DNA from: RGIG3178 sp964533965
GTDB lineage: Bacteria; Bacillota; Clostridia; Christensenellales; QAND01
DNA length: 64,000 nt
Assembly: GCA_964533965.1 (NCBI GenBank)
Contig: CAZHNN010000002.1
Span: 108,987-172,986 of the forward strand
Direction: 5' to 3'
Positions 48,696 to 57,775 of this stretch are shown one piece after another. The first letter of the stretch is position 1, and the number at the start of each line of letters is the position of its first letter. Under the pieces are notes generated by a model. The model was not told the DNA's origin, made no database searches, and saw only the letters and a program-made list of their open reading frames with translations. The position numbers and the translations under genes are program-made.

Positions 48696-49178
48696 TCAGA
48701 CGAGTTCCAAAATCGCCATCGGTGCCGCGTCTCCGCGTCGCGGACCCATCTTGATGATGCGCGTATAGCCTCCGCCTTGCCCAAGATCGCGGGCTCGAGC
48801 GGCATACTTCGGTCCAATCTCGCGGAACAGCTTCTCCACGACGGGATTGTTGATGTCACCGGTCCGCTCTTCGTATTTAGCCTTGGATTCCTTCTCTTCC
48901 TTCTCCATCGGCACGTTGTACAGGTAGGCCATCAGTTGACGGCGGACTGCCAATTTGCTCGGAGCATCGTTGATGAAAGTCTTCCCATCCTTCTTTACGG
49001 TGACGGTTTTGTCGTATTCGCCAATGGCCAGCGTGATCAGTTTCTCCGCTATGCTGCGTACTTCTTTCGCCCGCGTCTCGGTTGTCTCGATCTTGCCGTT
49101 CAAGATCAGCGCGGTGGTAAGATTGCGCAACATGGCCAGCCTTTGGTCAGTTGGCCTGCCCAGTTTGCGGTATCCCAT
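48696..49178 (-). CDS. rplQ: Ribosomal protein L17
   Basis: 160 residues, longer than the usual 115-125. The core GYRKLGRPTDQRLAMLRNLTT is standard; the extra length is an insertion of about 35 residues in the middle (DAPSKLAVRRQLMAYLYN, then EKEEKESKAKYEER), as in some clostridia. It is the last gene of the alpha operon. Confidence 0.96.
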   Translation of the reverse strand: MGYRKLGRPTDQRLAMLRNLTTALILNGKIETTETRAKEVRSIAEKLITLAIGEYDKTVTVKKDGKTFINDAPSKLAVRRQLMAYLYNVPMEKEEKESKAKYEERTGDINNPVVEKLFREIGPKYAARARDLGQGGGYTRIIKMGPRRGDAAPMAILELV

Positions 49179-49192
49179 GGGGTATTTCCTCC

Positions 49193-50134
49193 TTATTCGT
49201 CGCTCGGGCGCAGGCTCAGGCCAAGCTCTTCGAGCTTTTGCTGGACTTCTTCCAGCGATTTACGGCCCAGGTTGCGCACTTTCATCATTTCTTCTTCGGT
49301 CATCTTGACCAGCTCATCCACCGTGCTGATGCCGGCGCGCTTGAGGCAGTTGTAGCTTCTTACGGAAAGATCCAGATCATCGATGCTCTTTTCAAGCACG
49401 CTGTTATGATGCTCATCTTCCTTGCTGACCATGATCTCCACACCGCTGACATGATCCGTCAGGTTCACGAACAGGGAAAGGTGCTCGGTCATGATCTTGG
49501 CCGCCAGCGAAGCTGCTTCCTGCGGGGCGATGACGCCGTTGGTCCAGATATCAAGCGTCAGCTTATCGTAGTCTGTCACTTGGCCTACGCGGGTGTTCTC
49601 CACCGTGAAGTTCACCTTTTTGACAGGGGTGAAGATCGAATCCATCGGGATGATGCCAATCGGCATGCCGGGTTTTTTGTTCTTGTCCGCATAGACGTAG
49701 CCGCGGCCCTTCTCCATCACGACTTCCAGGTTCAGCGTCGCCTTCTCGTTCAAGGTGGCGATGTGCATTTCCGGATTCAAAATGTCGATCTCGGGATCAG
49801 GATAGAAATCGGCAGCGGTGACGACGCTCGGCCCTTTGGCATTGATGCGAATGGTCTTGGGCGAATCGATGTGCATAACGGCGGACAAGCCCTTGAGGCT
49901 TAGAAGGATATCTGTGACATCCTCCTGCACGCCGTCGATGGTGGAAAATTCATGCAGGACCCCTTCGATTCGCATGCTCGTCGCTGCCACGCCGGGCAGA
50001 GAGGACAACAGGATGCGGCGCATAGCGTTCCCAAGCGTTGTGCCAAATCCGCGCTCCAAGGGCTCTATGACAAACCGGCCATACGTACGTTCCTGTATCT
50101 CGCATTCTATATTCGGCTTTTCTATTTCTATCAT
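49193..50134 (-). CDS. rpoA: RNA polymerase alpha subunit
   Basis: 313 residues. N-terminal dimer domain (RFVIEPLERGFGTTLGNAMR) and C-terminal domain (LDLSVRSYNCLKRAGI, RNLGRKSLEEVQQKL) that contacts UP elements and activators. It lies between rpsD and rplQ as in other Gram-positives. Confidence 0.98.
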   Translation of the reverse strand: MIEIEKPNIECEIQERTYGRFVIEPLERGFGTTLGNAMRRILLSSLPGVAATSMRIEGVLHEFSTIDGVQEDVTDILLSLKGLSAVMHIDSPKTIRINAKGPSVVTAADFYPDPEIDILNPEMHIATLNEKATLNLEVVMEKGRGYVYADKNKKPGMPIGIIPMDSIFTPVKKVNFTVENTRVGQVTDYDKLTLDIWTNGVIAPQEAASLAAKIMTEHLSLFVNLTDHVSGVEIMVSKEDEHHNSVLEKSIDDLDLSVRSYNCLKRAGISTVDELVKMTEEEMMKVRNLGRKSLEEVQQKLEELGLSLRPSDE

Positions 50135-50175
50135 TACGCAGTGCTCCTCCTATTCGGATTGTCTTTTGTGAAGCA

Positions 50176-50799
50176 TCACCTGGAGTATAGCTCGACGATC
50201 TGATGTTCTTCGATGGTCAAATCGATATCATCCCTCTGCGGCATTGCCACGACCGTTCCCTTGAGGTTCTCGGCATCCAGCGAAAGCCATTTCGGCAGGT
50301 TGCGGTTGCCCTCTTCACGCAGCGCCTTGACATGCTCGATATCCTGCGAGCGCTCCTTGACGGTAATGACATCTCCCGGCTTCACGAGGAACGAAGGAAT
50401 GTCTACTTTCTTGCCGTTGACCAGCACATGCCCATGGCTTACCATCTGGCGGGCTTGCGCACGGCTATCGCCCAAGCCCAGGCGGTACACAACGTTGTCC
50501 AGCCTGCGCTCCAACAGGATCAGCAGGTTTTCACCCGTGATGCCGTGCATGCGGCTGGCATGTTCGAAGGTCTTGCGGAACTGCCCTTCCATGACGCCAT
50601 AGGTGCGGCGGGCCTTCTGCTTTTCGCGAAGCTGAATGCCATACTGGCTCTGCTTCTTGCGGCTGACGCCATGCTGTCCCGGCGGTGTCGGGCGTTTTGT
50701 TACGGCGCACTTCGCGCCAAAGCAACGGTCGCCTTTGAGGAACAACTTCATGCCCTCGCGGCGGCATTGCCTGCATACGGAATCTATATATCTTGCCAT
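50176..50799 (-). CDS. rpsD: Ribosomal protein S4, zinc-binding form
   Basis: 207 residues. Four Cys near the N-terminus (CRQCRREG, then CFGAKC) form the zinc site. The S4 RNA-binding domain (LDNVVYRLGLGDSRAQARQM, GHVLVNGKKVDIPSF) follows. It starts 30S assembly. It belongs to the alpha operon. Confidence 0.98.
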   Translation of the reverse strand: MARYIDSVCRQCRREGMKLFLKGDRCFGAKCAVTKRPTPPGQHGVSRKKQSQYGIQLREKQKARRTYGVMEGQFRKTFEHASRMHGITGENLLILLERRLDNVVYRLGLGDSRAQARQMVSHGHVLVNGKKVDIPSFLVKPGDVITVKERSQDIEHVKALREEGNRNLPKWLSLDAENLKGTVVAMPQRDDIDLTIEEHQIVELYSR

Positions 50800-50815
50800 A
50801 GCGGATATCCTCCTT

Positions 50816-51220
50816 TTACACGCGACGACGCTTGGGCGGGCGGCATCCGTTATGCGGAATAGGGGTGACGTCTTTGATCATCGTCACTTCGAGCCCTGCG
50901 GCCTGCAGTGAGCGGATCGCGGCTTCGCGGCTTGCGCCCGGGCCTTTGACGAACACCTCTACCGTGCGAAGTCCATGTTCCTTGGCTGCCTTGGCTGCGG
51001 TTTCTGCAGCCACCTGGGCAGCAAAAGGCGTGGATTTGCGCGAACCGCGAAATCCACTGCCGCCGGAGCTGGCCCATGAAATGGCATTGCCGTTTACGTC
51101 GGTGATGGTCACGATGGTATTGTTAAAGGAGGTGTGGATATGTACCTGCCCCCGCTCGATGTTTTTGCGCACAACGCGTTTGCGCGTCGTGGTACGCTTT
51201 TTTTGCTTGGGTGCTGCCAT
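50816..51220 (-). CDS. rpsK: Ribosomal protein S11
   Basis: 134 residues. NTIVTITDVNGNAISWASSG and PHNGCRPPKRRRV are typical. It belongs to the 30S platform. It starts 15 bases after rpsM ends. Confidence 0.98.
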   Translation of the reverse strand: MAAPKQKKRTTTRKRVVRKNIERGQVHIHTSFNNTIVTITDVNGNAISWASSGGSGFRGSRKSTPFAAQVAAETAAKAAKEHGLRTVEVFVKGPGASREAAIRSLQAAGLEVTMIKDVTPIPHNGCRPPKRRRV

Positions 51221-51235
51221 CTACATTACTCCTCC

Positions 51236-51604
51236 TTATTTCTTCTTGCCTGCAACGGTCCGTTTGGGGCCCTTGCGGGTGCGGGCATTCTGCTTGGTGC
51301 TCTGTCCACGGACGGGCAGACCCTTGCGGTGACGAATGCCGCGGTAGCAGCCGATTTCCATCAATCGCTTGATGTTCAGCTGAACGTCCCTTCTGAGGTC
51401 GCCTTCTACCGTCAGGTTTTTATCAATATAGTCGCGGAGCAAACTCTCCTGCACTTCCGTCAAATCGCGGACGCGGGTATCAGGGCTTACGCCGGTTTCG
51501 CGGAGTATTTTGTCAGCAGTGGGACGGCCGATGCCATAAATATAGGTCAGCCCGATCTCGATGCGCTTCTCTCTGGGCAAATCGATGCCAGATATGCGTG
51601 CCAT
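51236..51604 (-). CDS. rpsM: Ribosomal protein S13
   Basis: 122 residues. ARISGIDLPREKRIEIGLTY, GIRHRKGLPVRGQ and the basic tail that touches the P-site tRNA. It belongs to the 30S head. Confidence 0.98.
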   Translation of the reverse strand: MARISGIDLPREKRIEIGLTYIYGIGRPTADKILRETGVSPDTRVRDLTEVQESLLRDYIDKNLTVEGDLRRDVQLNIKRLMEIGCYRGIRHRKGLPVRGQSTKQNARTRKGPKRTVAGKKK

Positions 51605-51693
51605 TAGGGTACACCTCCCGGTTTACTTGAGAAAAATCTATATATGACGCACGGTTGAGGTTTTGCCTCAATCAGCCGCCCGCGCGCGGATTT

Positions 51694-51807
51694 TCAGCCT
51701 TGCTTCTGTTTGTGTTTGGGGTTTTCACAGATGACCATTACTTTTCCATGCCTTCTGATGATCTTGCATTTTTCACACATCGGTTTGATTGAGGGACGTA
51801 CTTTCAT
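51694..51807 (-). CDS. rpmJ: Ribosomal protein L36, zinc-binding form
   Basis: 37 residues: MKVRPSIKPMCEKCKIIRRH, then GKVMVICENPKHKQKQG. Three Cys and a His bind zinc. AGGAGG-type sequence precedes the ATG. It sits between infA and rpsM as usual. Confidence 0.96.
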   Translation of the reverse strand: MKVRPSIKPMCEKCKIIRRHGKVMVICENPKHKQKQG

Positions 51808-51860
51808 CTATTATATCCTCCTAAGCATTTTACAAACGTAATCTTGGGTTAGCTTTGCCA

Positions 51861-52082
51861 TCAACCCTTGCCGCGCCATGTGATGCGGCCGCGGGTCAAA
51901 TCATAGGGAGAGAGCTCGATGGTCACCTTGTCCCCGGGCAATATGCGGATATAGTGCATGCGCAATTTCCCGGAAATATGTGCAAGAACCTTATGCCCGT
52001 TGGGAAGTTCCACTTCAAACACCGCGTTCGGAAACGCGTCTGTGACCTTTCCCTCTACCTCGATAACATCGACTTTGGCCAA
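51861..52082 (-). CDS. infA: Translation initiation factor IF-1
   Basis: 73 residues, an S1-like OB fold (VIEVEGKVTDAFPNAVFEVE, HISGKLRMHYIRILPGDKV). It occupies the A site during initiation. The start lies two bases after the stop of the upstream KOW gene. Confidence 0.98.
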   Translation of the reverse strand: MAKVDVIEVEGKVTDAFPNAVFEVELPNGHKVLAHISGKLRMHYIRILPGDKVTIELSPYDLTRGRITWRGKG

Positions 52083-52083
52083 G

Positions 52084-52386
52084 TTAGCCCTCCTTCTTTG
52101 ATGCGCTCACGGTTCCATACCCCGTGTCCTCCAGCGCCTTTCGAATCTCTGCATCGAACACATGCTGACCGCCAGAAAGTTTCTGTGCGATGACCGGAAG
52201 GCTAACACCTACCGTTTTTACGTGTTTGCGTCGTTTCTTTTTTGGCGCCGTTTGTTTTCGCTTTTTTCCATCTACAGTAAGTATAAATTCTTCATCGACA
52301 ATAGAGTATACCATAAAGTATTTTCCCTTGTCGCGTCCGGCTTTGCTTTGTATTATATCGCCTATGCGTATGTCTTCGGGGTTCAT
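52084..52386 (-). CDS. KOW-domain RNA-binding protein
   Basis: 100 residues. The N-terminus is a KOW/L14e-type barrel (IRIGDIIQSKAGRDKGKYFM) followed by a Lys/Arg-rich part (KKRKQTAPKKKRRKH). Such small proteins are common between map and infA in clostridia and probably bind rRNA or mRNA; the role is not settled. The ATG at 52386 overlaps the map stop by four bases. Confidence 0.88.
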   Translation of the reverse strand: MNPEDIRIGDIIQSKAGRDKGKYFMVYSIVDEEFILTVDGKKRKQTAPKKKRRKHVKTVGVSLPVIAQKLSGGQHVFDAEIRKALEDTGYGTVSASKKEG

Positions 52387-53135
52387 CGTTTTTCCTCCGT
52401 GAGAATCCACGGGCCGTTATCCGTAATCGCTACGGTATGCTCGTAGTGGGCAGACAGCTTGCCGTCTGCGGTCACCACGGTCCAATCGTCATCCAGCATG
52501 AACACGCGATGCGTTCCGGCGTTGATCATAGGCTCGATTGCAATGACCATTCCCGCCTTGAGCACTTCCCCCGTCCCGGATCTGCCATAGTTGTACACGA
52601 CGGGTTCCTCGTGCAATTCCCTTCCGATGCCATGCCCTGTCAGCGCCCGTACCGGCGCGAATCCTTCTTTGGCGGCGCACTGCGCGATCGCATTTCCCAT
52701 ATCGCCGAGCCTACAGCCCGGATTGGCAAATTGCAGCGCCACCTCAAAGCATTCCCTGGTGTTCTCCACGAGCCTTTTTGCTTCCTCGCTGCAATTGCCC
52801 ATGAGGAATGTGTCCGCCATGTCCGAATGAAATCCCTTGTAGTAGGCGCCCAGATCCACCGAGACGATGTCCCCGTCCTTGATCATGCGATCTTTTGGGA
52901 TCCCGTGCACGACCTCTTCGTTGATGCTGATGCAGATGTGCCCCGGATAGCCGTTATAGTGATAGAACGATGGTTTTGCGCCCATCTGAAGGATGGCCTG
53001 GTGGATGATCTCATCCAACTCGTGCGTTGTCATGCCGATTCGTACCGATTCCCTTGCCAATTTCATCGCCTTTGCGGCGATCTGGCAGGCCTCAAACATG
53101 CATTGGAGTTCATCGGCTGTTTTGATCGGTATCAT
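52383..53135 (-). CDS. map: Methionine aminopeptidase, type I
   Basis: 250 residues. It removes the N-terminal Met from new proteins. Metal ligands are visible in DIVSVDLGAYYKGFHSDMADT, LTGHGIGRELHEEP, AIEPMINAG and SAHYEHTVAITD. It overlaps adk by four bases and the KOW gene by four, so all three are coupled. Confidence 0.97.
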   Translation of the reverse strand: MIPIKTADELQCMFEACQIAAKAMKLARESVRIGMTTHELDEIIHQAILQMGAKPSFYHYNGYPGHICISINEEVVHGIPKDRMIKDGDIVSVDLGAYYKGFHSDMADTFLMGNCSEEAKRLVENTRECFEVALQFANPGCRLGDMGNAIAQCAAKEGFAPVRALTGHGIGRELHEEPVVYNYGRSGTGEVLKAGMVIAIEPMINAGTHRVFMLDDDWTVVTADGKLSAHYEHTVAITDNGPWILTEEKR

Positions 53136-53761
53136 TTAAACGCCTTTTGCAGCAGGGAGCATATCTCCTCGAACACAGTATCGATTTCCTTTGTCCCGTC
53201 TACGGTCTTTAGGATCCCCTGTGCAGCGTAGAAATCAATCAGCGGCTGCGTTTGTTGATGATAGACGACAAGGCGGTTTTGTATTGTTTCGGGCGAATCA
53301 TCTGCGCGCTGGATCAAAGGTCCTCCGCAAGCCGAACAGGTTTCGCCCTTCATGTTGCTTACATGGTACGTTGCACCGCAGTTCTTGCAGACGCGCCGTC
53401 CCGAGAGCCGCTCAATGATCATTTCGTCCGGTACATCGATGTTGATGGCCATCTCGATGTTGGTCTTCTGCGAGAGCGCCTGGGCCTGCACCACCGTACG
53501 CGGGAATCCGTCGAACAGAAATCCGTTTTTACAGTCCGGCTGCTGCAACCTCTGCGCCACAATGCCGATGACGACATCGTCCGGTACCAGCTTGCCCGCA
53601 TCCATATAGCTTTTCGCTTCAAGGCCCAGCTTCGTGCCCTGCTTTATCTCGGACCGGAGGATATCCCCGGTGGAGATGTGGGCGATGCCATACTTTTCGC
53701 AGACACCAATTGCCTGCGTACCCTTGCCGGCGCCGGGAGGGCCGAGAAAAACCAGCTTCAT
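53132..53761 (-). CDS. adk: Adenylate kinase, zinc-binding
   Basis: 209 residues. P-loop GPPGAGKGTQ (7-16), AMP-binding HISTGDILRSE, and a LID with four Cys (CKNCGATYHV and CSACGG) that bind structural zinc, typical of Gram-positives. It balances ATP, ADP and AMP. It follows secY by 11 bases. Confidence 0.97.
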   Translation of the reverse strand: MKLVFLGPPGAGKGTQAIGVCEKYGIAHISTGDILRSEIKQGTKLGLEAKSYMDAGKLVPDDVVIGIVAQRLQQPDCKNGFLFDGFPRTVVQAQALSQKTNIEMAINIDVPDEMIIERLSGRRVCKNCGATYHVSNMKGETCSACGGPLIQRADDSPETIQNRLVVYHQQTQPLIDFYAAQGILKTVDGTKEIDTVFEEICSLLQKAFK

Positions 53762-53772
53762 CGAGTTACCTC

Positions 53773-55035
53773 CTATTTCAAGAACCCCTTGTAATTGCGC
53801 ATGACCATCTGGGATTCCAAAGCCTTGCTGGTCTCCAGCGATACGGAAACCGAGATCAAAAGCCCTGTCGCAGTCAGTGCGAAATTGCTCACAAACAGTC
53901 CTATCACAAGCGACGGAACGGTGGCCAGCACGGCCAGGAAGATTCCGCTGAACATCGTCAGCCTGGAGGATATCCTGCCAAGATAATCGCTGGTCGGTCT
54001 TCCGGGACGAATGCCGGGAATAAATCCGCCGTATTCCTGGATGTTCTTAGATACTTCGATCGGGTTAAAGGTAACCATGTTGTAGAAGAACCCAAGGCCT
54101 ATGATCAGAACCGCAAACAGGAGCGAGTAGATAACCGTGCCCGTGCCAAGCCAGCGCTGGTACCAAATGGCAAAACCGCTGGCGGGCCAGAATTGCGCGA
54201 TCATGCTGGGTACCTGCAGCAGCGTGATTGCAAAGATGATGGGCAGCACGCCCGCGCTGTTTAGCTTCATAGGTATATGCGTGTTCTGTCCGCCGTAGAT
54301 CTTGCGTCCGACCACGCGTTTGGCGTATTGGATCGGTATCCTGCGCTCGGTGCTGTCAACAAGGACAACGCCCGTGAACAATGCAATGATAAGTGCAATG
54401 AGCGGGAGCAATACCCAGAATGTCACGTCGCCCTTCCAGATATTCTGCGCAAGGCCGATGAAGGAGACCGGAAGTCTGGATACAACGCCGACCATGATGA
54501 TCAGCGAGATGCCGTTTCCGATGCCTCTTTCCGTGATCTTCTCCGCCATCCACATCACGATCATAGAGCCCGCAACCAGCGAGAGCACCACCGCGACGTA
54601 GGTGAGGATACGGGTATTCAGAAGAAAGCTCTTCAGCGCGAACACCATGACAATGGACATCATGACAGCCAATCCCAACGTGAGATAGCGGGTGAAGCGC
54701 TGGATCTTGTCGCGTCCTTCTTCGCCGCCTTCTTTGCTAAGCCGTTCGAGATAAGGGATCGCAAAGGTCAGCAGCTGCATCACGATGGAAGATGTGATAT
54801 AGGGTGAAATGCCGATGGCAAAGATGGTGAAGTGTGCAAAGCTGCCGCCTGTTATCATATTCAGGAAGCCCAGAATACTGTATTGATCCACCATCGAAGA
54901 GATGGCTGCATTGTTCACACCGGCAACGGGGATGAACGAAGCGCCGACGCGATAGAAAAAGAGAACCATCAGTGAGAATAAAATCTTCTTACGAAGCTCT
55001 TCAATACGCCAAGCGTTCCTGAATGTTTCAAGCAT
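53773..55035 (-). CDS. secY: Preprotein translocase channel SecY
   Basis: 420 residues, ten membrane helices. Typical parts: FYRVGASFIPVAGVN at the start, IGISPYITSSIVMQLL, IPIQYAKRVVGRKIYGGQN in the cytoplasmic loop, and PGIRPGRPTSDYL. With SecE (28526) it forms the export channel. Its start overlaps the rplO stop (TAATG). Confidence 0.98.
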   Translation of the reverse strand: MLETFRNAWRIEELRKKILFSLMVLFFYRVGASFIPVAGVNNAAISSMVDQYSILGFLNMITGGSFAHFTIFAIGISPYITSSIVMQLLTFAIPYLERLSKEGGEEGRDKIQRFTRYLTLGLAVMMSIVMVFALKSFLLNTRILTYVAVVLSLVAGSMIVMWMAEKITERGIGNGISLIIMVGVVSRLPVSFIGLAQNIWKGDVTFWVLLPLIALIIALFTGVVLVDSTERRIPIQYAKRVVGRKIYGGQNTHIPMKLNSAGVLPIIFAITLLQVPSMIAQFWPASGFAIWYQRWLGTGTVIYSLLFAVLIIGLGFFYNMVTFNPIEVSKNIQEYGGFIPGIRPGRPTSDYLGRISSRLTMFSGIFLAVLATVPSLVIGLFVSNFALTATGLLISVSVSLETSKALESQMVMRNYKGFLK

Positions 55036-55478
55036 TAGCCAATCACCTCTACACTGCCTCCGGCAGCATTGATTTTCTCTTCTGCTGTTTTGGTTACTTT
55101 GGCTGCTTTTACGACAAGCTTCTTGGTCAGCTGACCGTCGCCCAAAATCTTGAGCCCGTCATTAACCTTGCTGATCTTGCCGATCTGTTTCATCGATTCG
55201 GCGGTGACCACAAACCCGTCAGAAAGCGATTCTAAATCACATACATTGAGTATCGCATACTCTTTGGCGAAGATATTGGTGAAACCGCGCTTGGGCAACC
55301 GCCGCGTCAAAGGCATCTGACCGCCTTCGAAACCCGGGCGTACGCCGCCGCCGGACCTTGCCCACTGGCCTTTGTGACCTCGTGTGGAAGTCTTGCCCAT
55401 GCCGCTGCCTATACCGCGGCCGACTCGCCTGGGCTCTTTGGTGGAACCCTCGGCGGGGCTTAAATCATGCAACTTCAT
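55035..55478 (-). CDS. rplO: Ribosomal protein L15
   Basis: 147 residues. RVGRGIGSGMGKTSTRGHKG, GFEGGQMPLTRRLPKRGFTN and the C-terminal EKINAAGGSVEVI are typical. spc operon. Confidence 0.98.
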   Translation of the reverse strand: MKLHDLSPAEGSTKEPRRVGRGIGSGMGKTSTRGHKGQWARSGGGVRPGFEGGQMPLTRRLPKRGFTNIFAKEYAILNVCDLESLSDGFVVTAESMKQIGKISKVNDGLKILGDGQLTKKLVVKAAKVTKTAEEKINAAGGSVEVIG

Positions 55479-55490
55479 CGAAGTTCCTCC

Positions 55491-55685
55491 TTACGCTTGT
55501 GCTTCGACTTCTTCCACCTTGATCAGATGGCGAACCTTAAACGCCATTCCGCGTATGGAAGGGGTATCCGCATGGGTTGCTACGGAATTGATCTTCCGCA
55601 ACCCTAAGGATCTTACCGTGTCCTTCATATCCTGTGTGGCACCGATGGTGCTCTTCACAAGAGTCACTTTGATCTGTTTCATCAC
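55491..55685 (-). CDS. rpmD: Ribosomal protein L30
   Basis: 64 residues. IKVTLVKSTIGATQDMKDTV and LGLRKINSV are typical. Between rpsE and rplO, with short spacers. Confidence 0.97.
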   Translation of the reverse strand: MMKQIKVTLVKSTIGATQDMKDTVRSLGLRKINSVATHADTPSIRGMAFKVRHLIKVEEVEAQA

Positions 55686-55693
55686 AAAGCCTC

Positions 55694-56191
55694 CTAGCCC
55701 AAAATCTGAGCGACAGTTTTGCCGCGCAGTTTGGCTACCTGCTCCACCGTCTTCAGTTGCCCCAGGCCGTTGAGCGTGGCCTTGATGCAGTTGGCTGCGT
55801 TATTGGATCCGTAGCTTTTGGTATAGATGTCCTTTACGCCCGCCATCTCCAAGACTGCACGAACCGGGCCGCCTGCGATGACACCGGTGCCTTCGGGCGC
55901 AGGTAAAAGCTGCACAAGCCCTTTTCCGAAACGGCCTTTTGCCGAGTGCGGAATGGTGCTGCCCTTCAAAGCCACCGTGATCATGTTGCGTTTGGCATCC
56001 TCCGTCGCCTTTCGTATGGCTTCGGGGATTTCCGCAGCTTTGCCGGTTCCCATGCCGACGTGACCGTTCTCATCGCCGACCACCACAACCGCCGCAAAGC
56101 GGAAATTGCGTCCGCCCTTGACGACCTTGGTAACCCGGTTGATGGTAACGAGCTTTTCTTTTAAATCCAAGCCGGTTGTATCGATACGCAC
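55694..56191 (-). CDS. rpsE: Ribosomal protein S5
   Basis: 165 residues. Double-stranded RNA-binding N-terminus (TINRVTKVVKGGRNFRFAAV) and C-terminal domain (GTGVIAGGPVRAVLEMAGVK). It affects decoding accuracy; spectinomycin-resistance positions lie in the early loop. Confidence 0.98.
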   Translation of the reverse strand: MRIDTTGLDLKEKLVTINRVTKVVKGGRNFRFAAVVVVGDENGHVGMGTGKAAEIPEAIRKATEDAKRNMITVALKGSTIPHSAKGRFGKGLVQLLPAPEGTGVIAGGPVRAVLEMAGVKDIYTKSYGSNNAANCIKATLNGLGQLKTVEQVAKLRGKTVAQILG

Positions 56192-56208
56192 TATGGTTTC
56201 CTCCGTCT

Positions 56209-56577
56209 CTAAAAGTCCAGCCCGGCTTCGCGAGCGCCCTGTGCCACCGCTGCCACACGGCCGGTGTACAGGTATCCACCGCGGTCGAAGACGACCTTTT
56301 GAATTCCCTTTTCAAGTGCCTTCTGCGCGGCTTTTTGCCCAACGAGCTTTGCCGCTTCCGCCTTCGTGACGGCTTGGCACTGTTCCTTCAATCCGGGTTC
56401 CAGCGTGGACGCGCTTGCCAGCGTATGCCCTGTGACATCGTCGATGATCTGGGCATAAATGTGGTTGGAGCTTCTGTACACATTGAGCCTCGGCCTTTGT
56501 GCCGTACCCAGGATGTTCTTACGCGTACGCATGTGGCGCGCTATGCGCAATTGGTTTTTATCTTGTTTTGAAATCAT
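56209..56577 (-). CDS. rplR: Ribosomal protein L18
   Basis: 122 residues. RPRLNVYRSSNHIYAQIIDD and VVFDRGGYLYTGRVAAVA are typical. It brings 5S rRNA to the large subunit. Confidence 0.98.
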   Translation of the reverse strand: MISKQDKNQLRIARHMRTRKNILGTAQRPRLNVYRSSNHIYAQIIDDVTGHTLASASTLEPGLKEQCQAVTKAEAAKLVGQKAAQKALEKGIQKVVFDRGGYLYTGRVAAVAQGAREAGLDF

Positions 56578-56592
56578 GCTCAGCGCTCCCCC

Positions 56593-57132
56593 TTACTTAC
56601 CGGTCTTTCCGGCCTTGCGGCGGATGACTTCGTTTTCGTATTTGATGCCCTTGCCCTTATACGGCTCCGGCGGTCTTACCTGGCGCACCTTCGCGGCCAT
56701 CTCGCCCACGAATTGCTTCGAGATGCCCTTGATGATGATGCGGGTCTGAGTGGGCACTTCAAATTCGATTCCCTTGGGCTGTTCCATCTCAACCGGATGG
56801 GAGTATCCCATGTTCAGCACAAGCTTGGTGCCCTGCTTCTGCGCGCGGTATCCGACGCCGTTGATATCCAGCGTCTTGGTAAATCCCTTTGTGACACCAT
56901 CGACCATGTTGGCGATCAGCGTTCGGGACAAACCGTGCAGCGCCCTGTGCTGCGGAAGATCAGAGGGACGTTCCACCGTCACCGTGCTGTTTTCCACCGT
57001 CACCTTGATCGCGCTGTTGATCTGCTCCGAAAGCTCACCCTTGGGTCCCTTGACAGAAACTTTGTTGTTCTGGTCCACCGTGACGCTGACACCTTGGGGC
57101 AGGCTGATGGGTTTTTTGCCTATACGAGACAT
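56593..57132 (-). CDS. rplF: Ribosomal protein L6
   Basis: 179 residues. MSRIGKKPISLPQGVSVTVD and the C-terminal VRPPEPYKGKGIKYENEVI are typical. It sits near the factor-binding site. Confidence 0.98.
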   Translation of the reverse strand: MSRIGKKPISLPQGVSVTVDQNNKVSVKGPKGELSEQINSAIKVTVENSTVTVERPSDLPQHRALHGLSRTLIANMVDGVTKGFTKTLDINGVGYRAQKQGTKLVLNMGYSHPVEMEQPKGIEFEVPTQTRIIIKGISKQFVGEMAAKVRQVRPPEPYKGKGIKYENEVIRRKAGKTGK

Positions 57133-57155
57133 TTTACACCTCCGTTTGCGACATC

Positions 57156-57554
57156 TTACCAGATGTACGCAAGTACCTCTCCGCCAATGTTCTTCGCACG
57201 GGCTTCCTTATCCGTCATTACGCCCTGGGACGTGGAAATGATGGCGATGCCCAATCCGCCCAACACCCGCGGAACCTCTGCCTTGCCGGCATACACCCGA
57301 AGACCGGGCTTGCTGATGCGGCGCAAACCGCTGATGATGCCCTGTTGGTTTGGGCCATATTTCAGCCCTATCTTGATCGAGCCCTGCGGGCCGTTGTCCA
57401 CGATTTCTACGCTCTTGACATATCCTTCGTTCAAAAGGATGTGAGCGATGGATTTCTTCATATTGCTGGCCGGCACTTCAATGGCGTCGTGCCTGGCAAC
57501 CAGCGCATTGCGGATACGTGTGAGCATATCGGCAATTGGATCTGTAACGACCAT
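57156..57554 (-). CDS. rpsH: Ribosomal protein S8
   Basis: 132 residues. DPIADMLTRIRNALVARHD and the C-terminal GVMTDKEARAKNIGGEVLAY are typical. In other bacteria S8 represses the spc operon by binding the rplE message. Confidence 0.98.
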   Translation of the reverse strand: MVVTDPIADMLTRIRNALVARHDAIEVPASNMKKSIAHILLNEGYVKSVEIVDNGPQGSIKIGLKYGPNQQGIISGLRRISKPGLRVYAGKAEVPRVLGGLGIAIISTSQGVMTDKEARAKNIGGEVLAYIW

Positions 57555-57575
57555 GTTCCGTTCTCCTTTCGTGAA

Positions 57576-57761
57576 CTACCAGCTTGCCTTGCGCACGCCG
57601 GGTATTTCGCCGCGATATGCCATCTCACGAAAACAGATGCGGCAGATGCCATACTTGCGAAGCACGCTGTGCGGCCTTCCGCAGATGCGGCACCGTGTAT
57701 AAGCGCGGGTTGAGAACTTGGGGGTCCTCAATTGCTTATTGATCATGCTCTTCTTGGCCAA
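57576..57761 (-). CDS. rpsN: Ribosomal protein S14, zinc-binding short form
   Basis: 61 residues, the short form with CRICGRP and CRICFREMA zinc pairs and the tail GVRKASW. No second, zinc-free S14 is seen in the window. Confidence 0.98.
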   Translation of the reverse strand: MAKKSMINKQLRTPKFSTRAYTRCRICGRPHSVLRKYGICRICFREMAYRGEIPGVRKASW

Positions 57762-57775
57762 CGTCTGTTTCCTCC